Part shown: positions 24,266 to 34,950 of the stretch, piece by piece
How the letters are laid out: each line of letters opens with the position of its first letter
Numbering within the stretch: position 1 is the stretch's first letter
NCBI RefSeq assembly: GCF_029962835.1
Contig: NC_080588.1
Coordinates: forward strand, 18,122,001-18,186,000
DNA from: Magnolia sinica
Taxonomy: Eukaryota > Streptophyta > Magnoliopsida > Magnoliales > Magnoliaceae
DNA length: 64,000 nt
Reading direction: 5' to 3'
Program-made: the position numbers and the translations under genes
Notes under the pieces: generated by a model
Databases searched by the model: none
What the model was told of the DNA's origin: nothing
Seen by the model: only the letters and a program-made list of their open reading frames with translations

Positions 24266-25833
24266 TGAAAAGGGAGAGCTTAACAGTCCTAGAGGGGGGT
24301 GAATAGGACTATGCCGAATAAAAATTAAATTGCTAAAATAATAAATAAATTAGGAAACTCAATCGCACTAGTATTGAAAAATTGATTCAAACTAGTTCGT
24401 AGGACAACCTACACTCAAAACAAAGTTTAGGTAAGAAAACCTTATTTCACGAACAATCGTAAGGATCAAGATCTCAAACTAAGTGAGAGACAATAAAGCT
24501 ATATATTACAAACATTCACCACTTTTGCATAAATAAAATTACAACCATTCTCCACATATGCAAAAAGTAAACATTCACTATAACACCAAGAATTATAGTA
24601 GTTCGGTGTGTACAACAATTGTTCTTAAATAACTACACCTACTCCACTCCCAATAATCACTATCCACGTGATATTGGCTTTCACTAAAAAAAAGGTTTTT
24701 ATAGGGTCACCTTAAAACCTGATATAGTTGTGATTTTAAAGAGTTATCACAAACTAAAACCCCACACTGAGATTTTCTAGCTATCTCAGAAAAACCAATA
24801 AATGAGATTTTCTGGCTATCTCAATGAAATCAAAATATAAAAGATAAAAATATACTTATCTTCACCTTGAAGATGTATCTCTTGATGTAGCCTGTAGAAT
24901 TGCTTCTCTTGAAGTAGAATGTTCAATGTCCAGTCACATAAATAAGGATTTTAGATTGATTTTAAATCGATTCAAACCAAAGGCTACTTGTTTGAATTCC
25001 TCAAGATCTCAAAGAAGAGTATCTACTCTCTTTTAAAGAATAAAATTCATAAAAAGGAGATCAATGAATTAAAACAAAAAGCTATTAAAAAATATTAAAA
25101 ATATCATGCAATAGCTTAAAGATAATGGAGACTTCTCTCTCTCTCTTAATGAAGGCTTTTGTTAGCTTGGATAGATAATTTTGGATTGAGAGAAGGCCTC
25201 TATTTATAGGATGAAAAGCTATTGCTTCGACTCGTCTAAGGTTTAATAAATTTTTAAATTTTGAGCGCAATCGGATAAAATGGTTCTTCGATTGGTCGAA
25301 GGCCCTTCTTCGATTGGTCGAGGAAGTAATAGAAAAATCCATTTTTTAAAATTTAAACTTGGACTAATCGAAGATTTTCTTAGACTTGTTGAACCACAGC
25401 TTAGACTAGTCGAACTTAAGCCTGATAAAAATATAAAAACCCATATAAGTTTGTCATTTGAAAGCACCTAATTCTAAGGACTTTCTAGGTTCTATTATAC
25501 CTGAAAAGACTGAACATTGAAGTTTGAAATTCACGAAACTTGTTCTTCTACTTGATTCTTCAATAGAACATGTAGTTGAAGATGGAGCTTGATCTTCTAC
25601 TAGAAGTGTAGTAGGACTTGAACTTTGTAAAGCTTAAACTTTCCATCTTGATCTACTTCATGACTTAAACTTCAGTAAGGTCTTGAATCATAGTAAATGT
25701 TGAACTTGCTTGACTTGAAGTGAGGACTTGAACTTTTCATCTTGATCCACATTAGACGGACCACTTCATAAACTATTTTGTCTAAACGAAATTTGACAAA
25801 CAAAGGTGTGCTTTATATAATATAGCACTTATA
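24266..25833 (-). mobile_element. 5' LTR of copia element 2
   Basis: Plus-strand edges are TGAAAAGGGAGAGC and ...GCACTTATA (the last base pair has mutated from CA). The TSD AGGAT follows. It is 1568 bp. Compared with the 3' LTR it lacks about 150 bases between two TGGTCGA copies. Confidence 0.92.
25200..25410 (-). promoter_or_regulatory. Promoter region of the element 2 5' LTR
   Basis: TATA box CTATAAATAG on the minus strand near 25208-25200. The dyad array TTCGATTGGTCGA/GACTAGTCGAA at 25228-25410 lies upstream of it. It is a reduced version of the array in the 3' LTR. Confidence 0.6.
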
Positions 25834-25838
25834 AGGAT

Positions 25839-26050
25839 TGAATTATATAAGGATTGAATTATAAACTCTATGAGGAAAGAGAGCTTAGAAGAAGGGGTTT
25901 TAACTAGGGTTACACACACACACAAGTCTCTCTCTATTTCTCACCTATTTATAAAGAAACCCCTATTTCGTTTGAGTAGAGGGTTTTGCAACGGTAAAAA
26001 AATAGGCAGAAATCTGTTAGCTTCGATGGTATCGAAGTTCCCTTCGATGT
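25839..26050 (-). mobile_element. Copia element 1 5' LTR, segment b
   Basis: Continues the LTR from 7320 after element 2. It contains a TATA box CTTTATAAATAG on the minus strand (25956-25945), a short CA run and a dyad TTCGATGGTATCGAA near 26020-26036. It is interrupted at 26051 by a solo LTR. A direct duplication of ATAAGGATTGAATTAT begins at the left edge. Confidence 0.7.
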
Positions 26051-27702
26051 TGAAAAGGAGAGCTTACGATGTCCTAGAGGGGGGGGGGGGAGGAGGTGAA
26101 TAGGACAATGTCAAATAATCGAAATAAGTGTTGAATATGTAAATAAAATAAAGATCTCAATTGCTTGAGTATTGAAACCTTGATTCCAAATAATTCGTAG
26201 GACAACCTTATTTCACGAATTTCTTTAAAATCAAAACTTCAAACTTGCAAGAGAAAATTAAAGAATTACAACATTCACCACTCAACTAAAATTAAATCCA
26301 TTTAATCCACCACAAATAAAAATAAGGCATTCACCACATGACACAAAGAATTATAGTGGTTCGGTGCTTTAAAAATAGCCACGCCTATTCCACTTCCAAA
26401 ATTACTTTCCTTGTAATTTTGGCTTACTATGAAAATGTTTTCATTGGGTCACCTTAAAAACCTGATACAATTTCTTGTGACTTTCATGGGCTATCACAAT
26501 AGAAACCCAAATTGAGATTTTACCAGGTTATCTCAGACAAAACCTTAAACTGAGATTTTCATAGGAGATCTTAGAAAAACCTAAAAAGAGTTTAAAGAAA
26601 GTATACTTATCTTCACCATAGAAGACGTAGCAGAAAGACCTCTTTCTTGAATGTAGATGGTTCCATGTTTAGTCAGATAGAAAGGGTCTAGGGTTTTATT
26701 GATTTTAATTATGTTAAATCCAAAAACTACTTAATTCAATTCTCTTAGATCTTAAAGAGGAGTATACTCTCTTACATTAAACTTGAAAGATCTAAGATAA
26801 AGTAGAATTGAAAAAACTATTTAAAATAGATTATAAATACCATATAATAGCTTGTAAATAACTTAAGCTTCTTTCTCTCTTGCAGAAGAATTCTGATAAT
26901 TAACTTGTGTAATTTAGAATGAGAGAAGAACTCAATCTATAAGCAAAAAAGTTAGAACTTCGGCTAGCCCGAGTCAGGCTTCGACTAGCCTAAGTTCAGC
27001 GGATTTAGTTCAACGAATTTCAGATTGTGTGGGATAAAAATTATCCAAAATTTAGCTAGCCTGAGGTCAACTTCGACTGGCCGAACAACACAATTTGGCT
27101 AGCCAAATATGACCTTCGGCTGGCCGAATTCCCTTGAATTCCAAAAGTTGAAGCTGCTAGAATTTGACCCGAACTTTCTCGAGTTGGCCGAATTTCATGC
27201 TCGGGGTAGTCGAACCAAAACTCGGGCTAGCTAAATTTACAACAAAAGTTGTTATTTACTTCGGGCTTGAAGTTGGGCTGGCCGAACCAAAAGTTAGGCT
27301 AGCCGAATTTCAGGAAAAATAAGTATAAAACCCCATATTTCAATAATTTTGAAAGCATCTAGTCCTAAGGTCTTTCTAGGGTTCTATACCACCTGAGATA
27401 TATTAAATATTTGATTCAAATTGGCTTGATCATTGTCTCGAACTTCATCTTGAATTTAAGCTCGATCTTCATCTCTGACTTCATCTTGAATATGTGCTTG
27501 AACTTTTCTTGAACATTAGCTGATTTAAGCTTGATTTCTCTTGAACATAGACCAATCTTGAGCTTGCTCTTGTCTCGAACATAAACTGATCTTGAGCTTA
27601 ATATTCTCTTGAACATAGACTGATCTTGATGATCTACTATAAAGTGGTTTTGTCTTTATGAAAGTTGACAACTTATGTGTGCTCAACATCTTAACACTTA
27701 CA
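26051..27702 (-). mobile_element. Solo LTR, family C
   Basis: Plus-strand edges are TGAAAAGGAGAGCTTACG and ...AACACTTACA. The start is clearly homologous to the element 2 LTR, including the G-tract at about 26078-26092. Flanks GATGT and AATGC match at three of five bases, the differences being transitions, as expected of an old target duplication. No internal genes are attached. It sits inside the element 1 LTR. Confidence 0.78.
26955..27300 (-). promoter_or_regulatory. Dyad array of family C: TTCGGCTAGCCGAA type
   Basis: Repeated GGCTAGCCGAA, GGCTGGCCGAA and CTTCGGCTAGCC motifs occur at about 26958-27300. In transcription sense they lie upstream of a weak TATA-like GCTTATAGA near 26945-26935. 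The arm triplet is GCT/AGC, in place of ATG/CAT (family A) or ACT/AGT (family B). Confidence 0.6.
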
Positions 27703-27707
27703 AATGC

Positions 27708-28290
27708 TATTGAAAAAAAATCAATATTTATCTTAATTGGTTGCTAAACAGATTAATCTCTCTTCTCGATGCCATCGATTGGTTTTTTATGCTAACGAAG
27801 TATATCGTCATGTCATCGAAGGACCTTTGATGTCATCGAGAAAATCAAGAATTTGAATTTGAGGTTGCTGGACATTTTAAAACCATTTTCTCGATGTTAT
27901 GAATAGTCTTTGATGCCATCGAAAAAATTTAAAAATATATCTTAAGGTTGCTGGACAATTTGCTTTGTCTGTTCAATGCCATTGAAGACCCTTCAATGGG
28001 TAGTAGATGGGGTCGAAAATGTACTATTTTTGTGAAGTTCTTTTTAAACAGTTTTCTTCCCATGAACACTTACTAGCACATATTGAATAAGTTTTTCCTA
28101 TAGGTTTTTGGCTAGATGGAAGGTCAAGTTTTATAGAATAGGTATATGTTTTTGAAAAGCTCTCAGTTCTTTACCATTTCAGTGCCTTGGACGCCTTCAA
28201 TCTTTGAATCTTTAGTCTTGAATCTTTCTTAGAGCTCTCTGAACTCTATGACTCATAACTCATGCTAATTGACAAAGAAGGACACTTACA
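27708..28290 (-). mobile_element. Copia element 1 5' LTR, segment c (5' end of LTR)
   Basis: Dyads TCGATGCCATCGAT, GTCATCGAAGG and TTTGATGTCATCGAG at 27770-28010, then the LTR edge GACACTTACA at 28290 (TGTAAGTGTCC in element sense). The mate LTR lies left of the window, so no TSD can be tested. Confidence 0.72.
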
Positions 28291-28445
28291 TTATGTAGTG
28301 TACCTAGCTTGGGTTTTTAATAAGCTTCAATTTTGGTCTAATATCCTAAAATGAGTTTAAAAAAATGAATGGATGAGGTACATAAAACATAAATCATGGT
28401 GGGGCCCCTAGTCTTCTGGTGGGCCTTTTAGTCTTCACACCACAA
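28291..28445. repeat. Right arm of a foldback repeat, truncated by element 1
   Basis: The sequence CCTAAAATGAG...AATGAATGGATG...ATGGTGGGGCCCC matches the right arm of the complete foldback at 48690-49130. The left arm is missing because copia element 1 inserted here. Confidence 0.7.
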
Positions 28446-28510
28446 TAAGAGAGACATGGAATGGCTAGTGACCCTGCCACTGGCCAATGGCTAGTAGTCA
28501 GTGCTTTGCA

Positions 28511-28915
28511 GGCCCTACCATGATGTACGTGTTTCATCCATGTTGTCCATCAATTTTTTCATAAAATCCATCATTTTATAGTATGAGCCCAAAATGAAAT
28601 AGATCTTAATCTCAAGTGGACCACATTATAGGAAACAATATTGTTTGAATGCTCACCATTAAAAACTTCTTGGGGGCCACAACAGTTTTGGATTAAGCTG
28701 ATATTTGTTTTTTCCTTCATCTGGGACTATGCCTTAATCAACATATTGGATCTCAAATAAACATTATAGTGGGCCTTAGGCCAACATTCAATCACTACTA
28801 TTTTCATATGGTGTTGTCCACCTGAGATTTAGATTTGCCTTATTTTTGAAATCATGCCCTAAAATAATTCAAAAAAAATGAATGGATGGCATTGATAAAA
28901 CAAGTACCTCTAGCC
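28511..28915. mobile_element. Foldback (inverted-repeat) element
   Basis: The left arm starts CCCTACCATGATGTAC and runs through TCTCAAGTGGACCACA. The right arm carries the reverse complement (GTTGTCCACCTGAGATTT...GGATGGCATTGATAAAAC). Arms are about 180-200 bases around a short centre. It has no coding capacity. Related copies lie at 48690-49130, 50605-51045, 59100-59320 (half) and 59542-59967. It behaves like a dispersed non-autonomous palindromic element; superfamily not identified. Confidence 0.75.
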
Positions 28916-29020
28916 AACTCGTTAGTACCAGCGTCACTAGCCAAATTGCATCCCAATAAAAGGTGTTGAGGGCTACAATACAATCCACTTTATGGATTAG
29001 CTATGGCTAGTGGTCGTGCC

Positions 29021-29165
29021 CTATGGGCCCATCATGATGTATGTATTTCGTCCATGTCGTTCATCTATTTTTTTTCTACATCATTTTGTGGCATGAGAGG
29101 TAGATCTAAATCTCAAGTGGATCAGATAGTGTTGATCGAACGCACATCTATTAGAAGCATGGTGG
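29021..29165. repeat. Single arm of the foldback family
   Basis: Starts GGGCCCATCATGATGTATGT and contains CTCAAGTGGATCAGATAG. The inverted partner is absent. Confidence 0.65.
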
Positions 29166-29257
29166 GACTTTATACAAAGTATAGCAATAAACTGATTTGA
29201 TTATCCTACTTGTTTTATGTGGCTGGTTGCAAATCATAGCTCATTTATGTCACTCAT
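29157..29257. repeat. Host tandem unit A, copy 1, left part
   Basis: AGCATGGTGGGACTTTATAC through CACTCAT matches 49368-49465. The Tat-like element is inserted at its end; the unit continues at 48374. Confidence 0.8.
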
Positions 29258-29984
29258 TGTGGACACTAGAAATTGGTGCCCACGCTGATTTAAATATTTT
29301 TGGTTTGAAAGGTGGGGTTAGTAGGCTGATTTGTGAATGTTGGAGTCACAGCTAGCCAATTAATCTTAGAATCCCGCAGTCGGCTAGAAACCGTGAAATA
29401 TGTAAGGTTGGAGAAATCCGAAGACTCTCCTACCTTAGAGTGAATCCTGAACTGCAATCCGGGATTCCGAGTAAGGGACCTCGGTTACAAGAGGGAACGT
29501 TAGGCACGCTCTCTGTCCATACCAATATACGGTCTCTACTTAGTGTGATAAAATACTCTCAAAGGAAGATGGATGCTGTGGTCGGGATGGGACTAGGCAC
29601 ACGCGCAGATTTTTGATGCGACAAGATTCGAAGTCTCTGCAAACCACAGAGCATACATCCACGACGTGTCTAGAAGGCAGATGTAATGATTCTTATGTAA
29701 AAAGATAAGAAAAATGGACTAGACTACTAGGAATTTCTGATGTGACAGGATCCTAGTACGGCAAGTCACAGAGCATACGTTCGCTAGAAGTTTAGAGGAG
29801 AAGGGGGGGTTTAGAAGGGAGTAAATATCATGATGGTGTATGAGATGAGTGGATCCTTGGCTTTAGACTTGGATAGACTAGAACATTTATTGAACCATGA
29901 CCAACATGGGCTAGGCTAGAGAGTCAAGAGGAAAGGCTAGGGGGTGGCTAAAGGATCAAATATTGGGGGCTTGAGAGCTCCTTC

Positions 29985-30043
29985 CCTCTCCTTCCCTCTC
30001 TTCAACTCTTTCTTTCTCTCTCTCTTTCTCTTTCTCTCTCTCT
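29985..30043. repeat. CT-rich low-complexity tract in LTR
   Basis: Runs of TCTCTC/TTTCTC. The equivalent in the other LTR is at 47615-47672. It generates Arg/Glu repeat peptides on the minus strand. Confidence 0.9.
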
Positions 30044-30089
30044 TGGATGTGGAGATGGTTGATGTCCTCTTATTAATGAGAGAAGAGGG

Positions 30090-30385
30090 CTATTTATAGC
30101 CTTCTCTAATGGCATTGGGGTAATTACGAGGTTTAAGAGGGGTAAAAGCTGAGGTGGCAAGTGGTGATTGGTTGAGGAGAGAGAAACGCCACATGATGTG
30201 CTCTCATTGGCTCTTGGGCTTGGTAAAATGGTAAATAGGATCAGATATGGGGTAATTCCTAGAGAAAGTTGACTTTCAGATGCTGTGCCAGCTATTGCTT
30301 GGAGGACACGCATTCGGTGAGGGAAGGTAATCGGAGTACCGCCGACGGTAGTCAAACTACCGCTGGTGGTAATCAAACTACCACC
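30090..30385 (-). promoter_or_regulatory. Tat LTR promoter: TATA box and GTACCGCCGACGGTAG dyads
   Basis: TATA box CTATAAATAG on the minus strand at 30099-30090. About 230 bases upstream lie three dyad-like motifs at 30327-30385 (AGTACCGCCGACGGTAGT and relatives). The mate LTR has the same at 47720-47729 and 47951-48018. Confidence 0.6.
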
Positions 30386-30549
30386 TGGGCCAGGCTCGAG
30401 CCCGGCCCAAACGTACGGTCCTTGTGTGGCATGTTGGTTCATCCGGTGGTCCTTTTTTCAAGTTTTCAGCTCGGCTGGGTGTATTTCTGGGCTGACTTCG
30501 CTTGAATAGGTCCTATATTTGGGACTTCAGGCTGTGTATGGGAGGTTCT

Positions 30550-30725
30550 AAGGGTTTTGATTAGGGTTTTGAGTTCGGGTATGGTTTGGATTAGGGTTTC
30601 GGGTTTGAATTAGGGTTTCGGGTTCGGGTAGGGTTTGGATTAGGGTTTCGGGTTCAGGTAGGGTTTAGATTAGGGTTTCGGGCTCGGGTAAGGTTTGGAT
30701 TAGGGTTTCGGGTTCGGGATGTTGA
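30550..30725. repeat. Telomere-like GGATTAGGGTTTCGGG tandem repeats
   Basis: About six units of 28-31 bases containing TTAGGGTTT and GGGTTCGGGTAGGG. The same block lies at 48177-48310 in the mate LTR. In element sense this is the very start of U3. The unit is longer than a telomere repeat and includes CGGG, so it is not telomeric DNA. Confidence 0.9.
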
Positions 30726-30782
30726 TTATGGCCCAGATTGTCCTTGCCTCTTCAAGATGTTAGCCTAGGTGGGGTGTTTATA

Positions 30783-30798
30783 GATGCCCCTCTTTGGC
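30783..30798 (-). other. Polypurine tract of the Tat-like element
   Basis: The minus strand reads AAAGAGGGGCAT directly before the LTR edge. Confidence 0.8.
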
Positions 30799-33209
30799 TG
30801 AGGTTGCGAGAAATCGAAGACCAAAGCGAGTGGACACCCCACTCTTCTGGTAAAAAAGGATAGTAATTTGAATTTGTTGCCTACCATTGTATCATTGTCC
30901 GTTGATTATTTGGAAAAGAGATGACTTTCACGTATCATGAGGGTTGAGGAAAACATTGTAATTATCCCTGCGCATTGGTGCGGCATTACGGGTCAGTAAT
31001 CACAACCCTTTCACGTCAGATTGTTAATAATATTGGAGGGTAAGTCTGAAAAGTAGGGCCTCTGTAAGTTGGTACGACTTTACGAGGATTCTCGTACTGT
31101 TTGATATCTCATTCCTTTGCTATGTAATCACCCTGGGAGTATTCGTTCTGTTTGATCGTCAAAGTGGTTAGCTGCCCTGCGCGTTGGTGCGGCCTTATGG
31201 GGAACTCACTACGCCAACTTGGACTCGATTAAATTTTGTGAACATTCTGGACTAGGTATGTGCAAGTAATATTTTTTCCATACAGTCTGCTGATTCTGAA
31301 ACTTTAGTTACAATGGATTATTGTCATTTTGAGTTTGATTATTCTTTCCAGAGATAGATCCACTCATTTCTACTAGCATTCATACGACTGTCCAGATATA
31401 GAAATCGGGCCAATCATACATGCATCATGTACAGATTCGATCATCTTCCGAGGAAACCGGGAGAGATTGAATCTTATTTAGTTGTTTTCACTAACCGCAA
31501 CTGGAGAATATGGAAGATTCTTTAGTGTACTGCATATTGTGTGCATTTTTTGAAAAGCTTTTTGTTTGAAAACTAATCCCTTTGGAACTAGACTCCTTAG
31601 GAATTTTATTTGAAATATTTTTGGATTTTTGAAAAATATCTGTTCGATCTCACGGGTGGGCGTCATTGTTCAGTTTTTATTTACGTAAGACAGAGGGCCT
31701 CCACTAATAAATTAATGGGGCTAATATTTTTGAATATGTTTTGTATTTTTAGAGCAGGTCCGTCCGATCTCGTGGGTACGTGTGATCGTCCGATTTTATT
31801 GTACGGTGGATGGCCTCCACTAATAAATTAATGAGGCATTAAATACCATTTATTTGCATTTTTCTTTTTCTTTTTTTAAAATTTTTTTCTTTTTGTGCAT
31901 TTTTCATCAATTTTTAAGATATGCTTTTATTGAGATTCTCACTTTCTCATGAGAAATTGAATTTATCGCGAGATTTTGAAAGAGAATCTTTACTTTTTAC
32001 TTTTTTCCTTTTTTATTTTTTCTTTGGGGCTTTACCCAGTGGATAGAGAGAAGATCTGGGCATCCCATCATGACATGGGGGGCGGCTCACTATTGCATGC
32101 AAATTTGGTTAGCGGCGTCAGTCGGACTGCCGCCAGTCTAACACTTGGTCTAGTGGTCCAAGCTGTGCATTGGTCCGAATGATGGGGCATCTCCCTCTAT
32201 TTGAAACCGGCCCTTGGATGTCCAAGGACTCCATTGTAGTCCCTGGAAGCTCCTTGGTGGTGGTTTTCTTGATTTTTTCTTGTATTTTCTTCCCTTTTCA
32301 CATTTTCAGGTGACTTGATCATGTATTTGAAGCTTGAGAAGTTTTTTTAAAAAGATTCTTGGGAGAAGATCTTGGTGGTTTTGGATTTCTCTTTTGGACC
32401 ATGGGAGGTTACGACCGGGATCGTCAGATCATCTTACTCCGATTTTAGCCATTAAATCTTGATGGGCTTCTTATTGTGGACCATAAGGATGGCTTGGATT
32501 TTCTTTTTGGGCCAAAATATAGCTGGATGTTTTTTTTCATTTTCTGAAGTAGGGTGTGATAAGAAAAGGTGGCCCCACTCCTTTGTTTGCAATTTTTTTT
32601 AGACGATTTGGACCTTAGGATGGATGATTTAGGGCCCACTTGAGCATTTTTGGCGGTGTGGATCATGATGGCGGGCCGGCATTTGTGGTACATCCCATGT
32701 GATTTATTTGATTTGATGTATGGATGACTTTCCTTGAGTGGGCCCCAAATCATGATTTTGATTTGGCCAAGTTAAGGTGGACCTTGATTTGGAGATGTGG
32801 TCCCTGGATGTGATTTCATGGACTCTATGGGAAATGGGCCTTAAGAAATGGCTTGGGCTTTTAAAAGATGGGCCTTGAAATTGGGCTTTGGAAAATGGGC
32901 CTTTGGAATGGGTTTTGGAAAATGGGCCTTTGGAACGGGCCTTGAGATTGGGCTTTGAAAAATGGGCCTTTGGGATGGGCCTTGAGAATGGGCTTTGGAA
33001 AATGGGCCTTTGGAATGGGCCTTGAGAATCTTGACCATTGACTTGGACCTTTAATTGTTGACTATTTGACTTGGGCTTTGAGTAGGTCTTTGACTTTAAG
33101 CTTTGAATTTTAACTTGAACCCTAAGTTGGGCTTTTTCAATTTTTGGGGCTTTTGTCTTTTAAGCTTGACAGTAAGGAGGTGCTTACCTGTGGGTTTTGC
33201 TTGTGTAGC
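30799..33209 (-). other. Non-coding 3' region of the Tat-like element with local duplications
   Basis: No conserved ORF. The phrase CCCTGCGCATTGGTGCGGC at about 30968 recurs at about 31173. A duplication of about 115 bases with GGCCTCCACTAATAAATTA occurs at about 31697 and 31812. GCGGCGTCAGTCGGACTGC (32112-32130) is a degenerate relative of the LTR dyad. A minisatellite is at 32826-33032. Tat/Ogre elements are known for fast-changing 3' regions rich in tandem repeats. Confidence 0.6.
32826..33032. repeat. Minisatellite of ~20/45-bp units (ATGGGCCTTTGGAATGGGCC)
   Basis: About nine degenerate 20-23 base units alternating GGGCCTTGAGAATGGG and CTTTGGAAAATGGG. The proline/lysine-rich minus ORF here is a by-product. 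Confidence 0.88.
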
Positions 33210-34680
33210 ATGCCTCGTTGTGGTAGGAGTGACGCTAGCTCTTCTCGTCAGTCAGCCGATCCTTGTTTCGTGCCTTATGAGGGTCGCCATTTATCTGATG
33301 TGGCTCGTGAGGGTGGTGCTCCTACGATCCTAAGGGGTCGGGGAGTCAGCACCCACTGGCCATACTGGTTCCATGACCCTCAACCTCTATTTTTTGATGT
33401 GTTGGACAACACTCCATTCACTAGTTTGTTCTAGGTTCGTTTGAGCAAGACGAACATGTCCCTCCTGTCAGCTATGATGGAGCGGTGGCACGCTGAGACT
33501 CATACCTTTCATCTGCCCTTTGGAGAGTGGGGGATCACCCCATATGATATCTATATGCAGCTGGACCTTAGGTATGATGGGGGATCTGTCCCTTTTGAGG
33601 ACGACCTCCCGATACCTTTTGAGGATGACTGGATGAGTCTACCGGGGACGATGTCGGATGTTTCGGATTTTTCCGGCCATTGGTTCAGGTTGCTCTGGTT
33701 GTCATCGAACTTTGCCCGACATATCCTTGAGACCGAGGCCATAACCATCGTGAAGGCCTGCGCCCTGATACTGTACACTATGGGGGTGATGATCTTCTGT
33801 CACAGGAATGAGCTGGTGAGTTCCCGTTTGTTGACACTAGTGGCAGATATCACCTTCCCCGCACCATACAATTAGAATGAGGCTCTCCTCGCCCATCTGT
33901 ATGAAGGACTGGACAAGGCTAGTCACTCCATCAGCAGGTCTCTGACTAGCTTTTTTTCAGTTGTTGAGGTATCCTTTAAATCTGCTCCTTCACATTTTCT
34001 GCTTTGAAATGATTGGGATCGACTTCTGACTGTGATTGCATGCAGGTGTGCTTTTTTGACCATTTCCCTCACATGGGATACCACTCTGATCGATCATTCG
34101 CCTCATTTTCCTCGCATGATGTTGTGGTACAAGCATAATCGCAGCCACATGCACATGTTTTCTGATCTTACTTGGAGGTCGAACATAGATGCCCCTAATC
34201 CCTGATGATGTAAGTAACTACCTTGTCTTGTGTTACCCAGTGTTGTTTTGCCCTGTACTGTTTGATTTATGTGCACCCTCTATTTTTTGCAATTTCGTAC
34301 TCGGCCGTACCTTCGATCAAACGCGGCCCTTACTCCTACTGCCCAGGAGGCTTTCTAAGCTTTGAGGCAGCGTCGTATCTTGGAAGACCCTCGAGTGACG
34401 AACTGGTACCTCGGCGAGAGGCTTTTTTGGCAGTTGGATTAGAGCCCGCTCATTCCGTTCAGTCCACCATCTGGTCCATCTGACTAGAGAGCGGTGCCTG
34501 AGCGAGAGCTGGCTGCTTCTTTGGAGGGCTTTGATGCTAGTGCCTTCGTCGACCCAGTGAGGGCGTACAGCTCTTGGTGCGAATAGTATGGTATCGGCCC
34601 CATATTGTAGCCTGCTTATTCTCCCGGCAATGGTGCACACTTTGCTGGTGGAGGTCTTCTGGGGCCGCATGTCCGTCGAA
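33210..34680 (+). pseudogene. Antisense plant-mobile-domain (PMD)-like gene in the Tat element
   Basis: I choose the ATG at 33210 (MPRCGRSDASSSRQ); a more upstream in-frame ATG at 33144 lacks similarity. The protein shows ERWHAETHTFHLPFGEWGIT near 33480-33540, LLWLSSNFARHI near 33690 and, after the break, a segment NEALLAHLYEGLDKASHS near 33877-33930, all typical of the plant mobile domain. Stops at 33432-33434 and 33873-33875 break it. A 77-base GT...AG intron, phase 0, lies at 33969-34045 and joins SVVE to VCFFDHFP. A second donor, GTAAGT, at 34210 faces a degenerate acceptor near 34292 (TTTTTTGCAA). The gene is antisense to gag-pol. PMD proteins are nuclear; MAIN/MAIL1 relatives act in genome stability and silencing. 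Role here unknown. Confidence 0.75.
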
Positions 34681-34764
34681 AGGGTAAAGATGAATATATA
34701 CCCGACGAGGATGACTAGTTTCTATTGTATCATGTGATCTGTATACTTGTTTTGTACAACCTTT

Positions 34765-34769
<5 letters not shown>

Positions 34770-34811
<42 letters not shown>
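34770..34811. repeat. (TA)n microsatellite
   Basis: About 21 TA units between the two antisense genes. Confidence 0.98.
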
Positions 34812-34814
<3 letters not shown>

Positions 34815-34950
34815 TTCTCGCCTGTCTTCTCTGCCCTTGGACTCTTAAACATTGTTGTTGATGGCCTAAACAGTTTTTCCGAAGATGAATTGGGCTTCAG
34901 AGTTTTAGAACTTGACCCTACATTTAATTGCGTGCGATTGTGGGCCAGGA

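Larger units (their letters stand above)
7326..25833 (-). mobile_element. Copia element 2, full-length SIRE-like element with nested insertion
   Basis: The element is bounded by LTRs at 7326-9043 and 24266-25833 and by a perfect 5-bp target duplication AGGAT (7321-7325 and 25834-25838). Internal order on the minus strand is PBS, gag, protease, integrase, RT, RNase H, an internal promoter-like module, a third ORF and a PPT. An 8.2-kb insertion (13816-22037) interrupts integrase. Without it the element is about 10.3 kb, normal for SIRE. All ORFs carry stops. In one hand-aligned stretch of about 120 LTR bases I count roughly 11 mismatches, so the insertion is not recent. Confidence 0.92.
29258..30782 (-). 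mobile_element. 3' LTR of the Tat-like element
   Basis: Plus-strand edges are TGTGGACACT and ...GGGGTGTTTATA (terminal C mutated to T). It contains a CT-rich microsatellite, TATA box, dyad motifs and GGGTTT repeats in the same order as the mate at 46891-48373. Confidence 0.92.

Noticed and set aside
30550-30725. Interstitial telomere
   Set aside because: The unit is about 30 bases with CGGG and is repeated at the same place in both LTRs of one element.
32841-33038. Proline/lysine-rich minus-strand ORF (AHFPKP repeats)
   Set aside because: It is generated by the ATGGGCCTTTGGAA minisatellite.
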